Of a stretch of 19,926 nt of DNA, positions 1-7,897 are shown piece after piece. This DNA is from an uncultured Collinsella sp. GTDB lineage: Bacteria; Actinomycetota; Coriobacteriia; Coriobacteriales; Coriobacteriaceae. The position numbers and the translations under genes were made by a program. How positions within the stretch are numbered: position 1 is the first letter of the stretch; each line of letters opens with the position of its first letter. The stretch is taken from the NCBI GenBank assembly GCA_902490095.1, contig CABUCQ010000031.1, forward strand, positions 1 through 19,926. Reading direction: 5' to 3'. Under the pieces are notes generated by a model that saw only the letters and a program-made list of their open reading frames with translations, was not told the origin of the DNA and made no database searches.

Positions 1-856
1 ACGAGGTCAGCAGCACCAGGCCTTGCGGGATCATGCCCAGCAGGGCGCCCACCGTGGACAGTAGCGCCGACGAAGGCACATGACCAGCCAACAGCTCGGA
101 GAAACACCACGAAAGCGCGCTATCGCCCGGGGTTCCCGCGGCATCCCACAGCTCGCTCACACTCGAGGCAAACAACGCCAAACCGAGCGGGATCATGATG
201 ATGCTCGCAAAGCGCACGATGGCGTTAAGCGCGTTCATGATCTCGGAATTGACCTTTTTGACGTATTTGGCCTCGTTATTGATCTTAGCCACGTAGTTGT
301 CGGCGCCGACATGGATCACGCGAGCGCGCAGCAGGCCCGAGTCGATAAAACTGCCGCTCATGAGCTCGGAACCGGGCTGCTTCTTAATAAGGTCGCTCTC
401 GCCCGTCAGCAGGCTCTCGTTCACGAGCGCTTCGCCGGAAACCACCACGGCGTCAGCGGGAATCTGGTCGCCGCGCCCCAGGCGGATGATGTCGTCGAGC
501 ACGATCTGGTCCAAGTCGAGCTCCACCTCGGCACCGTCGCGCACCGCGATGGCCTTCTTAGAGGTCAGCAGCGTGAGCTTATCGACCATCTTCTTGGACC
601 GCATGGATTGAATGACGCCAATAGCGGTATTGAGGAACACCACAAACAGGAACGTCAGGTTCTTAAACGAACCGGTCAAAATGACCAGGAACGCCAAGAT
701 CACGTTGATCAAATTGAACAGCGTGCAGAGGTTCTCGATGATGAGCTCTTTGACCGACTTGGTCTTGAGCTCCATGTTGCGGTTGATCTTACCGGCGGCG
801 ATGCGCTCCTCGACCTCGGCGGTCGAGAGTCCGCGCTCGATATCCGTTGCTGCCAT
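1..856 (-). CDS. P-type cation-transporting ATPase, N-terminal part (runs off left edge)
   Basis: This is the first 285 codons of a HAD-type P-type ATPase; the phosphorylation (DKTG) and nucleotide-binding domains lie beyond the window. A short cytoplasmic N-terminus is followed by a hydrophobic hairpin at about residues 43-82, then the actuator domain with GRGDQIPADA (127-136) and the dephosphorylation motif LTGES (150-154). A further hydrophobic stretch (about 237-256, ending IMIPLGLALFASS) starts the next membrane pair. The short N-terminus with no CxxC heavy-metal domain argues against a copper or zinc exporter. The layout resembles the CtpE/YfgQ-like cation ATPases, but ion specificity cannot be told. 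The start is ATG at 856, with GGGA about 6 nt upstream; an in-frame ATG at 868 is an alternative. The gene lies downstream of tRNA-Arg(CCG) on the same strand, separated from it by a terminator. Confidence 0.85.
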   Translation of the reverse strand, partial: MAATDIERGLSTAEVEERIAAGKINRNMELKTKSVKELIIENLCTLFNLINVILAFLVILTGSFKNLTFLFVVFLNTAIGVIQSMRSKKMVDKLTLLTSKKAIAVRDGAEVELDLDQIVLDDIIRLGRGDQIPADAVVVSGEALVNESLLTGESDLIKKQPGSELMSGSFIDSGLLRARVIHVGADNYVAKINNEAKYVKKVNSEIMNALNAIVRFASIIMIPLGLALFASSVSELWDAAGTPGDSALSWCFSELLAGHVPSSALLSTVGALLGMIPQGLVLLTS

Positions 857-887
857 ACCACGTCCCATCACGTCGCGTCGGTATAAG

Positions 888-921
888 AAAAACCGCCCGG
901 ACCATGCGAGGTTCGGACGGT
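888..921 (-). terminator. Intrinsic terminator of tRNA-Arg(CCG)
   Basis: On the minus strand an 11-bp stem (ACCGTCCGAAC with GTCCGGGCGGT, one A-C mismatch and one G-U pair) closes an 8-nt loop and is followed by a run of five T. It begins 12 nt after the 3' CCA of the tRNA, so it should end the tRNA transcript and insulate the ATPase gene downstream. Confidence 0.75.
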
Positions 922-932
922 CTTACGTTCGA

Positions 933-1009
933 TGGTGCCCCATGTTGGATTCGAACCAACGGCCTTCTGCTCCGGAGGCAGACGCTCTAATCCCCTGAGC
1001 TAATAGGGC
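933..1009 (-). tRNA. tRNA-Arg (anticodon CCG)
   Basis: A 77-nt cloverleaf with encoded CCA. The acceptor stem GCCCTAT pairs with ATGGGGC (one G-U). The anticodon stem TCTGC/GCAGA encloses loop CTCCGGA, giving anticodon CCG at 973-975, which reads CGG arginine codons. The T-arm is GTTGG-TTCGAAT-CCAAC. Transcription is away from the aromatic operon. A matching promoter lies just upstream and a terminator just downstream, so it appears to be a single-gene unit. Confidence 0.96.
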
Positions 1010-1020
1010 CAACGGTTGGC

Positions 1021-1050
1021 ATTATACCCAAGTGCACCACGGGCTATCAA
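1021..1050 (-). promoter_or_regulatory. Promoter of tRNA-Arg(CCG)
   Basis: On the minus strand, a -35 box TTGATA (1045-1050; 5 of 6 to consensus) and a perfect -10 box TATAAT (1021-1026) are spaced by 18 nt. Initiation would fall about 5 nt before the mature tRNA 5' end. The leader overlaps a 13-nt palindrome (GCCAAC-g-GTTGGC, 1008-1020) whose meaning is unclear. Confidence 0.75.
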
Positions 1051-1129
1051 AATAAAAGAAAAAGCTTTGCAATTCCGAGGAAGACGAGCCACAACGGCCC
1101 ACTTTAGAAGGCAAAAGCGAGTCAGATAG

Positions 1130-1207
1130 TATAAACTCTCATGCACCATATATACACGGCTCGCGATGCGGGCCGTTTTTGCAAAAGTTATCCATCGAGG
1201 TGAGAGG
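1130..1207 (+). promoter_or_regulatory. Candidate promoter and leader of the aromatic supra-operon
   Basis: A -10-like TATAAA (1130-1135) has no good -35 box at normal spacing (TTTAGA at 1103-1108 is too far). If used, transcription would start near 1142. That is at or next to an ATG (1141) opening a 20-codon frame that ends at TGA 1201-1203, inside the aroF ribosome-binding site (GAGGTGA, 1197-1203). The frame has no Shine-Dalgarno sequence and would have to be leaderless. It holds Tyr5, Phe13 and Tyr17 but no run of aromatic codons. The terminator-like hairpin listed separately lies within it. The rest of 1051-1129 shows no T-box or other riboswitch motif that I can recognise. Confidence 0.4.
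1157..1180 (+). terminator. Terminator-like hairpin in the aroF leader (candidate attenuator)
   Basis: An uninterrupted 8-bp stem CGGCTCGC/GCGGGCCG (one G-U pair) closes a GAT loop and is followed directly by TTTTT, the classic intrinsic terminator form. It lies 33 nt upstream of the aroF start codon and downstream of the only -10-like box, so it could attenuate the operon. A weak competing pairing exists between CGATG (1164-1168) and CATCG (1193-1197). Confidence 0.6.
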
Positions 1208-1213
1208 CACACC

Positions 1214-2236
1214 ATGATTGCAATTTTAAAGCAGAGCGCCAGCGACGAGGCCGTCAGCCATATCGTCAGCTGGATTGAGAAAAAGGGCCTGAAGACCGAT
1301 GTCTCGCGCGGCGAGAATGAGACGATCATCGGCCTGGTGGGCGATACGACCAAGATCGACCCGTTCCTGCTCGAGTCCATGGATGTCGTCGAGCGCGTGC
1401 AGCGCGTCTCCGAGCCGTTCAAGCGCGCCAACCGCAAGTTCCACCCCGAGGACTCCGTCATCGACTGCGGCCACGGCGTCAAGATCGGCGGCGATCAGTT
1501 CCAGGTCATCGCCGGCCCGTGCTCCGTCGAGGGCGAGAACCTCATCCGCATCGCACGCCGCGTGAAGGCCGCCGGCGCCACGATGCTACGCGGTGGCGCC
1601 TACAAGCCCCGCACCTCCCCCTACGCCTACCAGGGCATGGGCCCCGCCGGCCTCGATCTGCTGTGCGAGGCGTCTGCCGAGCTCGACATGCCGATCGTCA
1701 CCGAGATCATGGACCCGCGCGACGTGCAGGTCTTCTTGGACAAGAAGATTGACGTCATGCAGATCGGCGCCCGCAACGCCCAGAACTTCCCCCTGCTCAA
1801 GGAGGTCGGCAAGACCAAGACCCCGATCCTGCTCAAGCGCGGCATGTCCGGCACGATCGATGAGCTGCTTATGGCCGCCGAGTACATCATGAGCGAGGGC
1901 AACGACAACGTCATCCTGTGCGAGCGCGGCATCCGCACCTTCGAGACCCGCACCCGTAACACCTTCGACCTCAACGCCGTGCCGGTGCTCCACCACCTGT
2001 CACACCTGCCTGTCGTTGCCGACCCCAGCCACGCCACCGGCTACACCCGCTACGTCGAGCCCATGGCGCTCGCTGCGACCGCCTGCGGTGCCAACGGCCT
2101 GGAGATCGAGGTCCACGACGAGCCGAGCCGTGCCTGGTCCGACGGCGCCCAGGCCCTCACCCCCGATCAATTCGACGACACCATGCGCCGCATCCGCGCC
2201 ATCCGCGAGGTTGTCTGCCAAGAGACCATGGAGTAA
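1214..2236 (+). CDS. aroF: 3-deoxy-7-phosphoheptulonate (DAHP) synthase, type I-beta with N-terminal regulatory domain
   Basis: This 340-aa enzyme condenses phosphoenolpyruvate with erythrose 4-phosphate, the committed step of the shikimate pathway. Residues 1 to about 70 form the ferredoxin-like domain that in the Thermotoga maritima enzyme mediates feedback inhibition. The barrel follows, with GPCSVE (101-106), RGGAYKPRTSPYAYQG (126-141), IGARNAQNF (184-192), LLKRGMSGT (206-214) and ADPSHATG (269-276). Expected metal ligands are Cys103, His273, Glu299 and Asp310, by comparison with the Thermotoga residues. ATG 1214 is preferred because of GAGGTGA 10 nt upstream and because the family begins with this beta strand; an in-frame ATG at 1166 lies in the leader hairpin. 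As first gene of the operon it is the natural point of control, probably inhibited by Tyr and/or Phe (inference). Confidence 0.97.
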   Translation: MIAILKQSASDEAVSHIVSWIEKKGLKTDVSRGENETIIGLVGDTTKIDPFLLESMDVVERVQRVSEPFKRANRKFHPEDSVIDCGHGVKIGGDQFQVIAGPCSVEGENLIRIARRVKAAGATMLRGGAYKPRTSPYAYQGMGPAGLDLLCEASAELDMPIVTEIMDPRDVQVFLDKKIDVMQIGARNAQNFPLLKEVGKTKTPILLKRGMSGTIDELLMAAEYIMSEGNDNVILCERGIRTFETRTRNTFDLNAVPVLHHLSHLPVVADPSHATGYTRYVEPMALAATACGANGLEIEVHDEPSRAWSDGAQALTPDQFDDTMRRIRAIREVVCQETME

Positions 2237-2239
2237 ACC

Positions 2240-3154
2240 ATGGGTACGGTGAGAAACGCGCGCGTTAACCAGGGCGGCCCTAAGTGCGCTGGCATCGTCG
2301 GCCTTGGCCTCATCGGCGGTAGCTTTGCCCGCGGCTATGCACAGGCGGGCGTCCGCGTGCTGGCCTGGGACCCCGATGACGATGTCATGACGGCCGCCAG
2401 CATGGGCACTGTCGCCGGCGAGCTCAACGACGAGACGCTCGGCGAATGCGACATCATCGTCCTGGCTTGCTACCCCGAGGCCTGCATCGAGTGGCTCGAG
2501 GCGCATGCCCAGGCACTCGCCGACGCCACCGACACCGAGGCCATCATGGGTCCCGTGGTGATCGACACGGTGGGCGTCAAGGGCATCGTGTGCGAGCGCG
2601 CCTTTGAGCTTGCCCGCGAGCACGGCTTTTACTTTGTGGGCGCGCACCCCATGGCGGGCACCCAGTTCTCAGGCTACGCTCACTCCCGTGCCGACCTGTT
2701 CCAGGGCGCCCCGCTCGTGCTCGTGCCACCCGCGGTGGACGATGCGCTCAAGCTGGAGCTTTTGGGCCAGGTGCGCGAGATGGTGCGCCCCTTGGGCTTT
2801 GGCAAGTTCAGCGTGACCAGCGCCGCAGAGCACGACCGTGTCATCGCCTTCACGAGCCAGCTTGCGCACGTGGTATCCAACGCCTACGTCAAAAGCCCCA
2901 CTGCCCAGGTCCACCACGGCTTTTCGGCCGGCAGCTACCGCGATCTCACCCGCGTGGCGCACCTCAATCCGCAGATGTGGTCCGAGCTCATGATCGACGA
3001 CGCTGACGCGCTCGCCTTCGAGATCGACCATCTGATCGAGTCGCTTGGCGCCTACAGCCGAGCGCTCAAGAACCGCGACCAGCGCTATCTGGAGAATCTT
3101 CTTGCCGAGGGCGACCGCATTAAGCGCGCGCTCGACGACGAGGCCTCCCACTAG
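2240..3154 (+). CDS. tyrA: Prephenate dehydrogenase
   Basis: This 304-aa enzyme oxidatively decarboxylates prephenate to 4-hydroxyphenylpyruvate, the tyrosine branch. The Rossmann motif GLGLIGGS (21-28) is followed by an acidic Asp44 at the end of the second strand, which favours NAD+ over NADP+. The motif GAHPMAGTQFSGY (134-146), EHDR with His198 and GSYRDLTRVA with Arg234 mark the prephenate site. The protein ends soon after the dimerisation helices, with no room for a C-terminal ACT domain, so feedback by Tyr is less likely here than at DAHP synthase. The start codon is 3 nt after the aroF stop, with GGAG in the end of aroF as ribosome-binding site, suggesting translational coupling. Confidence 0.95.
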   Translation: MGTVRNARVNQGGPKCAGIVGLGLIGGSFARGYAQAGVRVLAWDPDDDVMTAASMGTVAGELNDETLGECDIIVLACYPEACIEWLEAHAQALADATDTEAIMGPVVIDTVGVKGIVCERAFELAREHGFYFVGAHPMAGTQFSGYAHSRADLFQGAPLVLVPPAVDDALKLELLGQVREMVRPLGFGKFSVTSAAEHDRVIAFTSQLAHVVSNAYVKSPTAQVHHGFSAGSYRDLTRVAHLNPQMWSELMIDDADALAFEIDHLIESLGAYSRALKNRDQRYLENLLAEGDRIKRALDDEASH

Positions 3155-3190
3155 ACCACCTATCACGCCAGGTCGAAAGGACCGAAGCTT

Positions 3191-4297
3191 ATGGCGATTA
3201 CCATCGATATCGACACCGCACGCCCCTACCAGGTGTATGTTGGCACGTTTTTGCTGGAGCAGGCGGGACCGCTCGTGCGCGCCACCGCCGGCGGCTCGCG
3301 CGCCGTCATCGTGACGGACACCAACGTGGGCCCGCTCTACCAGATGCCCGTTAAGCAGAGCCTGGAGGCGTCAGGCTACGAGGTGAGCATCTGCACCTTC
3401 GAGGCAGGCGAGGCCCATAAGCGCGCAGAGACCTACATCAACATCCTGGAGTTTGTGGCCGAGCACGAGCTTTCGCGCTCCGACGTGATCGTGGCACTCG
3501 GCGGCGGCGTCGTGGGCGACGTGGCGGGCTTTGTGGCCGCCACCTACATGCGCGGCTGCAAGTTTGTGCAGATCCCGACGAGCCTGCTCGCCATGGTTGA
3601 TTCGTCGGTGGGCGGCAAGACCGCCATCGACCTGGCTGCCGGCAAGAACTTGGCCGGCGCCTTTTGGCAGCCGAGCGTGGTTATCGCAGACGTGGGGTGC
3701 CTGGCCACCCTCACGCCCGAGCAGTTCGCCGACGGCTGCGGCGAGGTCGTCAAGCACGCCGTGATCGCCGACCCGGAGCTTTTCGCCGAGCTGGAGAAGA
3801 CCCCGCTCACGCTGGAGCTGCTCAACCGCGATGTGTCCCGCGTAGCGCTCATCATCGCCCGCAATATCGACATCAAGCGCGCCGTGGTCGTCGCCGACGA
3901 GCGCGAAACCAACCAGCGAAAGCTGCTCAACTTTGGGCACAGCGCCGGACACGCCGTCGAGGCCTGCGAGCACTTTGAGCTGGGACACGGCAACTGCGTG
4001 TCGATCGGCATGGGCATTATCACGCGCGCCGCGGCCCTGCACGGCATTTGCGACGCCGAGCTGCCCGGCCGCATCGAAGAGCTCTGCGCCCGCCATGGCC
4101 TCAAGACCCGCTGCGACCTAGATGCCGACGCCGTCTTTGCCGAGGCACTCCACGACAAAAAGCGCGCGGGCGACACCATCGACCTGGTAATTCCGCACGA
4201 TATTGGCCGTTGCAGCATCGACCGCACGCCGCTTTCCACCTTCCACGAACTCATTGCCGAGGGCCTCGGCCAGAAGGGAGACGCATCCGCATGCTAG
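3191..4297 (+). CDS. aroB: 3-dehydroquinate synthase
   Basis: This 368-aa enzyme converts DAHP to 3-dehydroquinate using NAD+ and a divalent metal. Visible are the glycine-rich GGGVVGD (104-110), the long signature QIPTSLLAMVDSSVGGKTAID (127-147), and metal ligands Glu185 (CGEVVKHA), His250 (LNFGH) and His266 (ELGHG). Length is normal for the family. The preceding gap of 36 nt holds AAAGGA as ribosome-binding site and no terminator. The 3' end overlaps aroA by 7 nt. Confidence 0.97.
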   Translation: MAITIDIDTARPYQVYVGTFLLEQAGPLVRATAGGSRAVIVTDTNVGPLYQMPVKQSLEASGYEVSICTFEAGEAHKRAETYINILEFVAEHELSRSDVIVALGGGVVGDVAGFVAATYMRGCKFVQIPTSLLAMVDSSVGGKTAIDLAAGKNLAGAFWQPSVVIADVGCLATLTPEQFADGCGEVVKHAVIADPELFAELEKTPLTLELLNRDVSRVALIIARNIDIKRAVVVADERETNQRKLLNFGHSAGHAVEACEHFELGHGNCVSIGMGIITRAAALHGICDAELPGRIEELCARHGLKTRCDLDADAVFAEALHDKKRAGDTIDLVIPHDIGRCSIDRTPLSTFHELIAEGLGQKGDASAC

Positions 4298-5610
4298 CCC
4301 GCATCACCCCGTCCCCACTTAAGGGCACCGTTCCCGCCATCGCGTCCAAGTCGATGGCGCATCGCCTGATCATCTGCGCTGCGCTTGCCAACGGCGAGAC
4401 GCACGTTACCTGCAACACTACCTGCGCCGATATCGAGGCCACGGTGCGCTGCCTCACGGCCCTGGGTGCCCGCATCGAGACCGTCGAGGATGGCTTCCAA
4501 GTCCATCCCACTATGAAGAGTATTGAGTTTGGCCTGCTCAAGGCACTTGCCGGCGGCACGCTCAACTGCGGCGAGAGCGGCTCCACGCTCCGTTTTATGC
4601 TGCCCGTCGCCTGCGCGCTGGGGGCAGAGGCCACCTTTGTGGGCCAGGGTCGTCTGGGCGCACGCCCCCTCTCCCCGCTCTCCGACGAGATCATTGCCGC
4701 TGGCTGCGACCTGCAGGGTCTGGGCGGCTTTCCGCTCAAGACAAGCGGCCGCATGCGCCCGGGCACCTTTATCCTGCCGGGCAACGTGAGCTCGCAGTAC
4801 ATCTCCGGCCTGCTGCTGGCGGCCCCGCTTCTGGCCCAGCCATCCTGCGTGCAGGTGACCGGCCTTATCGAGAGCCGCCCCTATATCAACCTAACCATCC
4901 AGGCCATGAAGGCCTTCGGCGTCGAGGTCAACGTCGAGCGCATCCCCGCCAAGGACGGCCAACCCGAGATCACGAACTTCCGCGTGAGCAGTGGCTCGTA
5001 CCGCACGCCTGGCAATGTGGCTGTCGAGGGCGACTGGTCCAACGCCGCCTTTTGGCTGTGCGCCGGTGCCATCGGCTCCGACCCCATCACCGTCGAGGGC
5101 GTGTCACTTAGCTCGGCCCAGGGCGACCGCAACGTGCTTGCCGCGCTCTCGCGCTTTGGCGCCCGCATCGTGCGCTCCACCAACGCCGCCACCGTGCAGT
5201 CCGACAAGCTCGCCGGCTTTGAGATGAGCGCGCATGACATCCCCGACTTGGTGCCCGTAATCTCGGCCGTGGCATCGCTGGCGCAAGGCCGCACGTTCAT
5301 CCGCGATTGCGCCCGCCTGCGCATCAAGGAATCCGACCGTCTGGCAACCACCACCCATGAGCTCACCGCACTGGGCGCGCAGGTGCGCATTGCCGGCGAC
5401 GACCTCATCATCAAGGGTGTCGACGCTTTTACCGGCGGCGAGGTCGATTCGCACAACGACCACCGCATCGCCATGATGGCCGCCATCGCCGCGAGCCGTG
5501 CTACCGGCGAGGTTGTGATCCACGACGCCGAGGCCGTCAACAAGTCCTATCCCGATTTCTTCGACCACTACCGCCTGCTGGGCGGCAAGGTCACACTCGA
5601 GGAGGAATAG
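4291..5610 (+). CDS. aroA: 3-phosphoshikimate 1-carboxyvinyltransferase (EPSP synthase)
   Basis: This 439-aa enzyme transfers the enolpyruvyl group of PEP to shikimate 3-phosphate. Motifs in order: KSMAHR (20-25), GESGSTLRF (94-102, corresponding to the loop around Gly96 of the E. coli enzyme), SSQYISGLLLAAPLL (167-181), DLVPVISAVASLAQG with catalytic Asp319, RIKESDR (344-350) and HNDHRIAMMAA (388-398). The position equivalent to E. coli Pro101 is Phe102 here, so the loop departs from the classic LGNAGTAxRPL form while keeping the glycine. ATG 4291 overlaps the aroB stop and has AAGGGAG 10 nt upstream; the frame is open further upstream but that part is antiparallel-shadow sequence inside aroB. 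Confidence 0.97.
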   Translation: MLARITPSPLKGTVPAIASKSMAHRLIICAALANGETHVTCNTTCADIEATVRCLTALGARIETVEDGFQVHPTMKSIEFGLLKALAGGTLNCGESGSTLRFMLPVACALGAEATFVGQGRLGARPLSPLSDEIIAAGCDLQGLGGFPLKTSGRMRPGTFILPGNVSSQYISGLLLAAPLLAQPSCVQVTGLIESRPYINLTIQAMKAFGVEVNVERIPAKDGQPEITNFRVSSGSYRTPGNVAVEGDWSNAAFWLCAGAIGSDPITVEGVSLSSAQGDRNVLAALSRFGARIVRSTNAATVQSDKLAGFEMSAHDIPDLVPVISAVASLAQGRTFIRDCARLRIKESDRLATTTHELTALGAQVRIAGDDLIIKGVDAFTGGEVDSHNDHRIAMMAAIAASRATGEVVIHDAEAVNKSYPDFFDHYRLLGGKVTLEEE

Positions 5611-5611
5611 C

Positions 5612-6709
5612 ATGTCCTCGACCTTTGGCAACGTCTTGCACTTAAGCATCTTCGGCCAATCGCACTCCCCCGCTATCGGCTGCTCGCTCGATGGCATCCC
5701 GGCGGGCATCGCCGTGGACCAGGAGGAGCTGCAGGCCTTCCTCGACCGTCGCGCCCCTGGTCGCGACGAGACCGCGACCAAACGCCGTGAGGCCGACGCC
5801 GCCCACATCATCGCCGGTGTTGTCGATGGACATACCACCGGCGCGCCCATCGCCGCGATTATTGAGAACACCAACACGCGCTCCAAGGACTATTCCGAGC
5901 TGCGCCGCAAGCCCCGTCCCGGACATGCGGACTTCCCTGCGCGCGTGAAGTATCACAACATGCACGATGTCGCCGGTGGCGGGCATTTCTCCGGCCGCCT
6001 GACGGCACCCCTGTGCATCGCCGGCGGGATCGCGCTGCAGGCACTCGAGGCCCGCGGCATTCAGGTCATGGCGCACGTCGCGCAGATCGGCGGCATCTCC
6101 GACCTGCCCATGGATGATATGGTCTATCGCGAGGCCGACCGCAAGGCGATCCTTACGAACGACCTGCCCTGCATTGACGCTGCCGCCGCCGGCCGCATGC
6201 GCGAAGAGATCCTAGCCGCGCGCGACGAACTCGATAGCATCGGCGGCATCGTGGAGTGCGGCATCTACGGGCTTCCCGCGGGCATCGGCGACCCCATGTT
6301 CGACGGCATCGAGAACCGCATCGCGCAAATCGCCTTTGGCATTCCCGCCGTAAAGGGCGTGGAGTTTGGCATGGGCTTTGCCGTCGCTGCCATGCGCGGC
6401 AGCGAGAACAACGATCCGTATCGCATCGATGCCGAGACCGGCGATATCGAGGTCGAGTCCAACAACGCGGGCGGCATTCTGGGCGGCATCTCCACCGGCG
6501 CGCCCGTCATGTGGCGTATGGCCGTGAAGCCGACGCCTTCCATCGGCCGCGAGCAACAGACCGTGGATATGGACGCCATGGAAAACGCCGAGCTCTCGGT
6601 CCACGGCCGTCACGATCCCTGCATCGTCCCGCGCGCCGTCCCCGTAGCCGAAGCAGCGGCCGCGCTGGCTATCTGGGATGCTCTCCTCGAGGACGCCGCC
6701 CAGCGCTAA
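5612..6709 (+). CDS. aroC: Chorismate synthase
   Basis: This 365-aa FMN-dependent enzyme converts EPSP to chorismate. The N-terminal signature contains SIFGQSHSPAIGCSLDGIP with His18. It is followed by DRRAPGRDETATKRREAD (45-62), GHTTGAPI (73-80), RPGHAD with His105, and the FMN-loop SGRLTAP (127-133). The C-terminal SNNAGGILGGISTGAP and RHDPCIVPRAVPVAEA blocks complete the family pattern. Length is typical. The start codon is one base after the aroA stop, with GAGGAGGAA as ribosome-binding site within aroA. Confidence 0.97.
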   Translation: MSSTFGNVLHLSIFGQSHSPAIGCSLDGIPAGIAVDQEELQAFLDRRAPGRDETATKRREADAAHIIAGVVDGHTTGAPIAAIIENTNTRSKDYSELRRKPRPGHADFPARVKYHNMHDVAGGGHFSGRLTAPLCIAGGIALQALEARGIQVMAHVAQIGGISDLPMDDMVYREADRKAILTNDLPCIDAAAAGRMREEILAARDELDSIGGIVECGIYGLPAGIGDPMFDGIENRIAQIAFGIPAVKGVEFGMGFAVAAMRGSENNDPYRIDAETGDIEVESNNAGGILGGISTGAPVMWRMAVKPTPSIGREQQTVDMDAMENAELSVHGRHDPCIVPRAVPVAEAAAALAIWDALLEDAAQR

Positions 6710-6751
6710 CACCCCGCTCCCTGAGCCCCTCCGACATTGAAAGGGGTCCCC

Positions 6752-7897
6752 ATGGACCTTGCCGACATTCGCCAGACCATCGATGGCATCGACACCACGC
6801 TTCTCGACAGCTTTGTCGAGCGCATGGACATTGCCACCGAAGTCGCCAAATCAAAGATCGAGATGGGCAAGGCCGTCTTCGACCCCGCCCGCGAGCGCTC
6901 CAAGCTCAACAATCTCGCCAGTCGCGCGCCCGAGCGCTACGAGGCGCAGACCATCACCCTGTTTCGCCTCCTCATGAGCATGAGCAAGGCCGAGCAGCAG
7001 CGCTATATCAACGAACTCAAGGGCATCACGGTCTCACAGAAGGCCCACGCAACGGCAGCTCCCCTCGACACGCCCTTCCCCCAGACGGCCACAGTCGCCT
7101 GCCAGGGCGTCGAGGGCGCCTATAGCCAAATCGCCGCGTGCAAGCTCTTCGACGTGCCTGATATCGCGTTTTTCGAGACCTTCGAGGGCGTCATGCGCGC
7201 CGTGCGCGACGGCTTCTGCGAGTTTGGCGTGCTGCCCATCGAAAACTCCACCGCCGGCTCGGTCAACGCCGTCTACGACCTGCTCGCACAATTCGACTTT
7301 CACATTGTGCGCTCGCTTCGCCTCAAGATCGACCATAACTTGCTCGTCAAGCCCGGCACCAAGCTACAGGACGTGCGCGAGGTCTACAGCCACGGTCAGG
7401 CCATCGCCCAGTGCGCCGGCTTTATCGAGGCCCACGGTCTGCACGCCACCAAATACCCCAATACCGCCATGTCGGCCGAGATGGTCGCCAACTCCGACCG
7501 CACCGACGTCGCCGCCATCGCATCGCGCAGCTGCGCGGCGCTCTATGGCCTGGAGGTGCTGGAGCCCAACATCCAGGACTCGGACAACAACTACACGCGC
7601 TTTGTCGTCATCAGCCGCGAGCCGCGCGTCTACCCCGGTGCCAACCGCACCTCGCTCATGATCACCACGGCCAACGAGCCGGGCGCCCTCTATCGCGTGC
7701 TCGAGCGCTTCTACGCACTCAACATCAACCTGATCAAACTCGAGAGCCGTCCCATCCCCGGGCACGACTTTGAGTTTATGTTCTACTTTGACCTGGACTG
7801 CCCCTTTGGCAGTAAGGCCCTCGACGACTTGCTCGACTCCATCGACGACGTGTGCGAAAGTTTCACCTACTTTGGCAGCTACACGGAGGTGCTCTAG
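6752..7897 (+). CDS. pheA: Bifunctional chorismate mutase / prephenate dehydratase with ACT domain (P-protein)
   Basis: This 381-aa protein makes phenylpyruvate from chorismate. An AroQ-class chorismate mutase forms residues 1 to about 90 (DIRQTIDGIDTTLLDSFVERM near the start, EVAKSK at 30-35). The prephenate dehydratase domain spans about 112-290, with VEGAYSQIA, PIENSTAGSV (162-171) and the catalytic TRF (282-284). A C-terminal ACT domain (about 300-375) carries EPGALYRVLE and ESRP (331-334), the phenylalanine-binding signature, so feedback inhibition by Phe is expected. ATG 6752 has AAAGGGG upstream. A CCCCT/AGGGG pairing (6726-6730 with 6742-6746) could cover that ribosome-binding site. 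This chorismate mutase also supplies prephenate to tyrA. Confidence 0.96.
   Translation: MDLADIRQTIDGIDTTLLDSFVERMDIATEVAKSKIEMGKAVFDPARERSKLNNLASRAPERYEAQTITLFRLLMSMSKAEQQRYINELKGITVSQKAHATAAPLDTPFPQTATVACQGVEGAYSQIAACKLFDVPDIAFFETFEGVMRAVRDGFCEFGVLPIENSTAGSVNAVYDLLAQFDFHIVRSLRLKIDHNLLVKPGTKLQDVREVYSHGQAIAQCAGFIEAHGLHATKYPNTAMSAEMVANSDRTDVAAIASRSCAALYGLEVLEPNIQDSDNNYTRFVVISREPRVYPGANRTSLMITTANEPGALYRVLERFYALNINLIKLESRPIPGHDFEFMFYFDLDCPFGSKALDDLLDSIDDVCESFTYFGSYTEVL

Noticed and set aside
80..886. 268-codon open frame on the plus strand
   Set aside because: It is antisense to the P-type ATPase, whose minus-strand translation shows conserved motifs; its own translation shows none.
1166..1213. 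Longer aroF start at ATG 1166
   Set aside because: The added 16 codons start inside the leader hairpin, lack a ribosome-binding site and do not belong to the family; ATG 1214 has GAGGTGA at good distance.
1051..1213. T-box or tryptophan-type riboswitch before aroF
   Set aside because: No T-box consensus, specifier stem or long structured leader; only about 70 nt are available between the candidate start site and aroF.
4048..4290. N-terminal extension of aroA within aroB
   Set aside because: The extra residues are arginine- and proline-rich shadow sequence; the EPSP synthase pattern begins at ATG 4291, which has AAGGGAG upstream.
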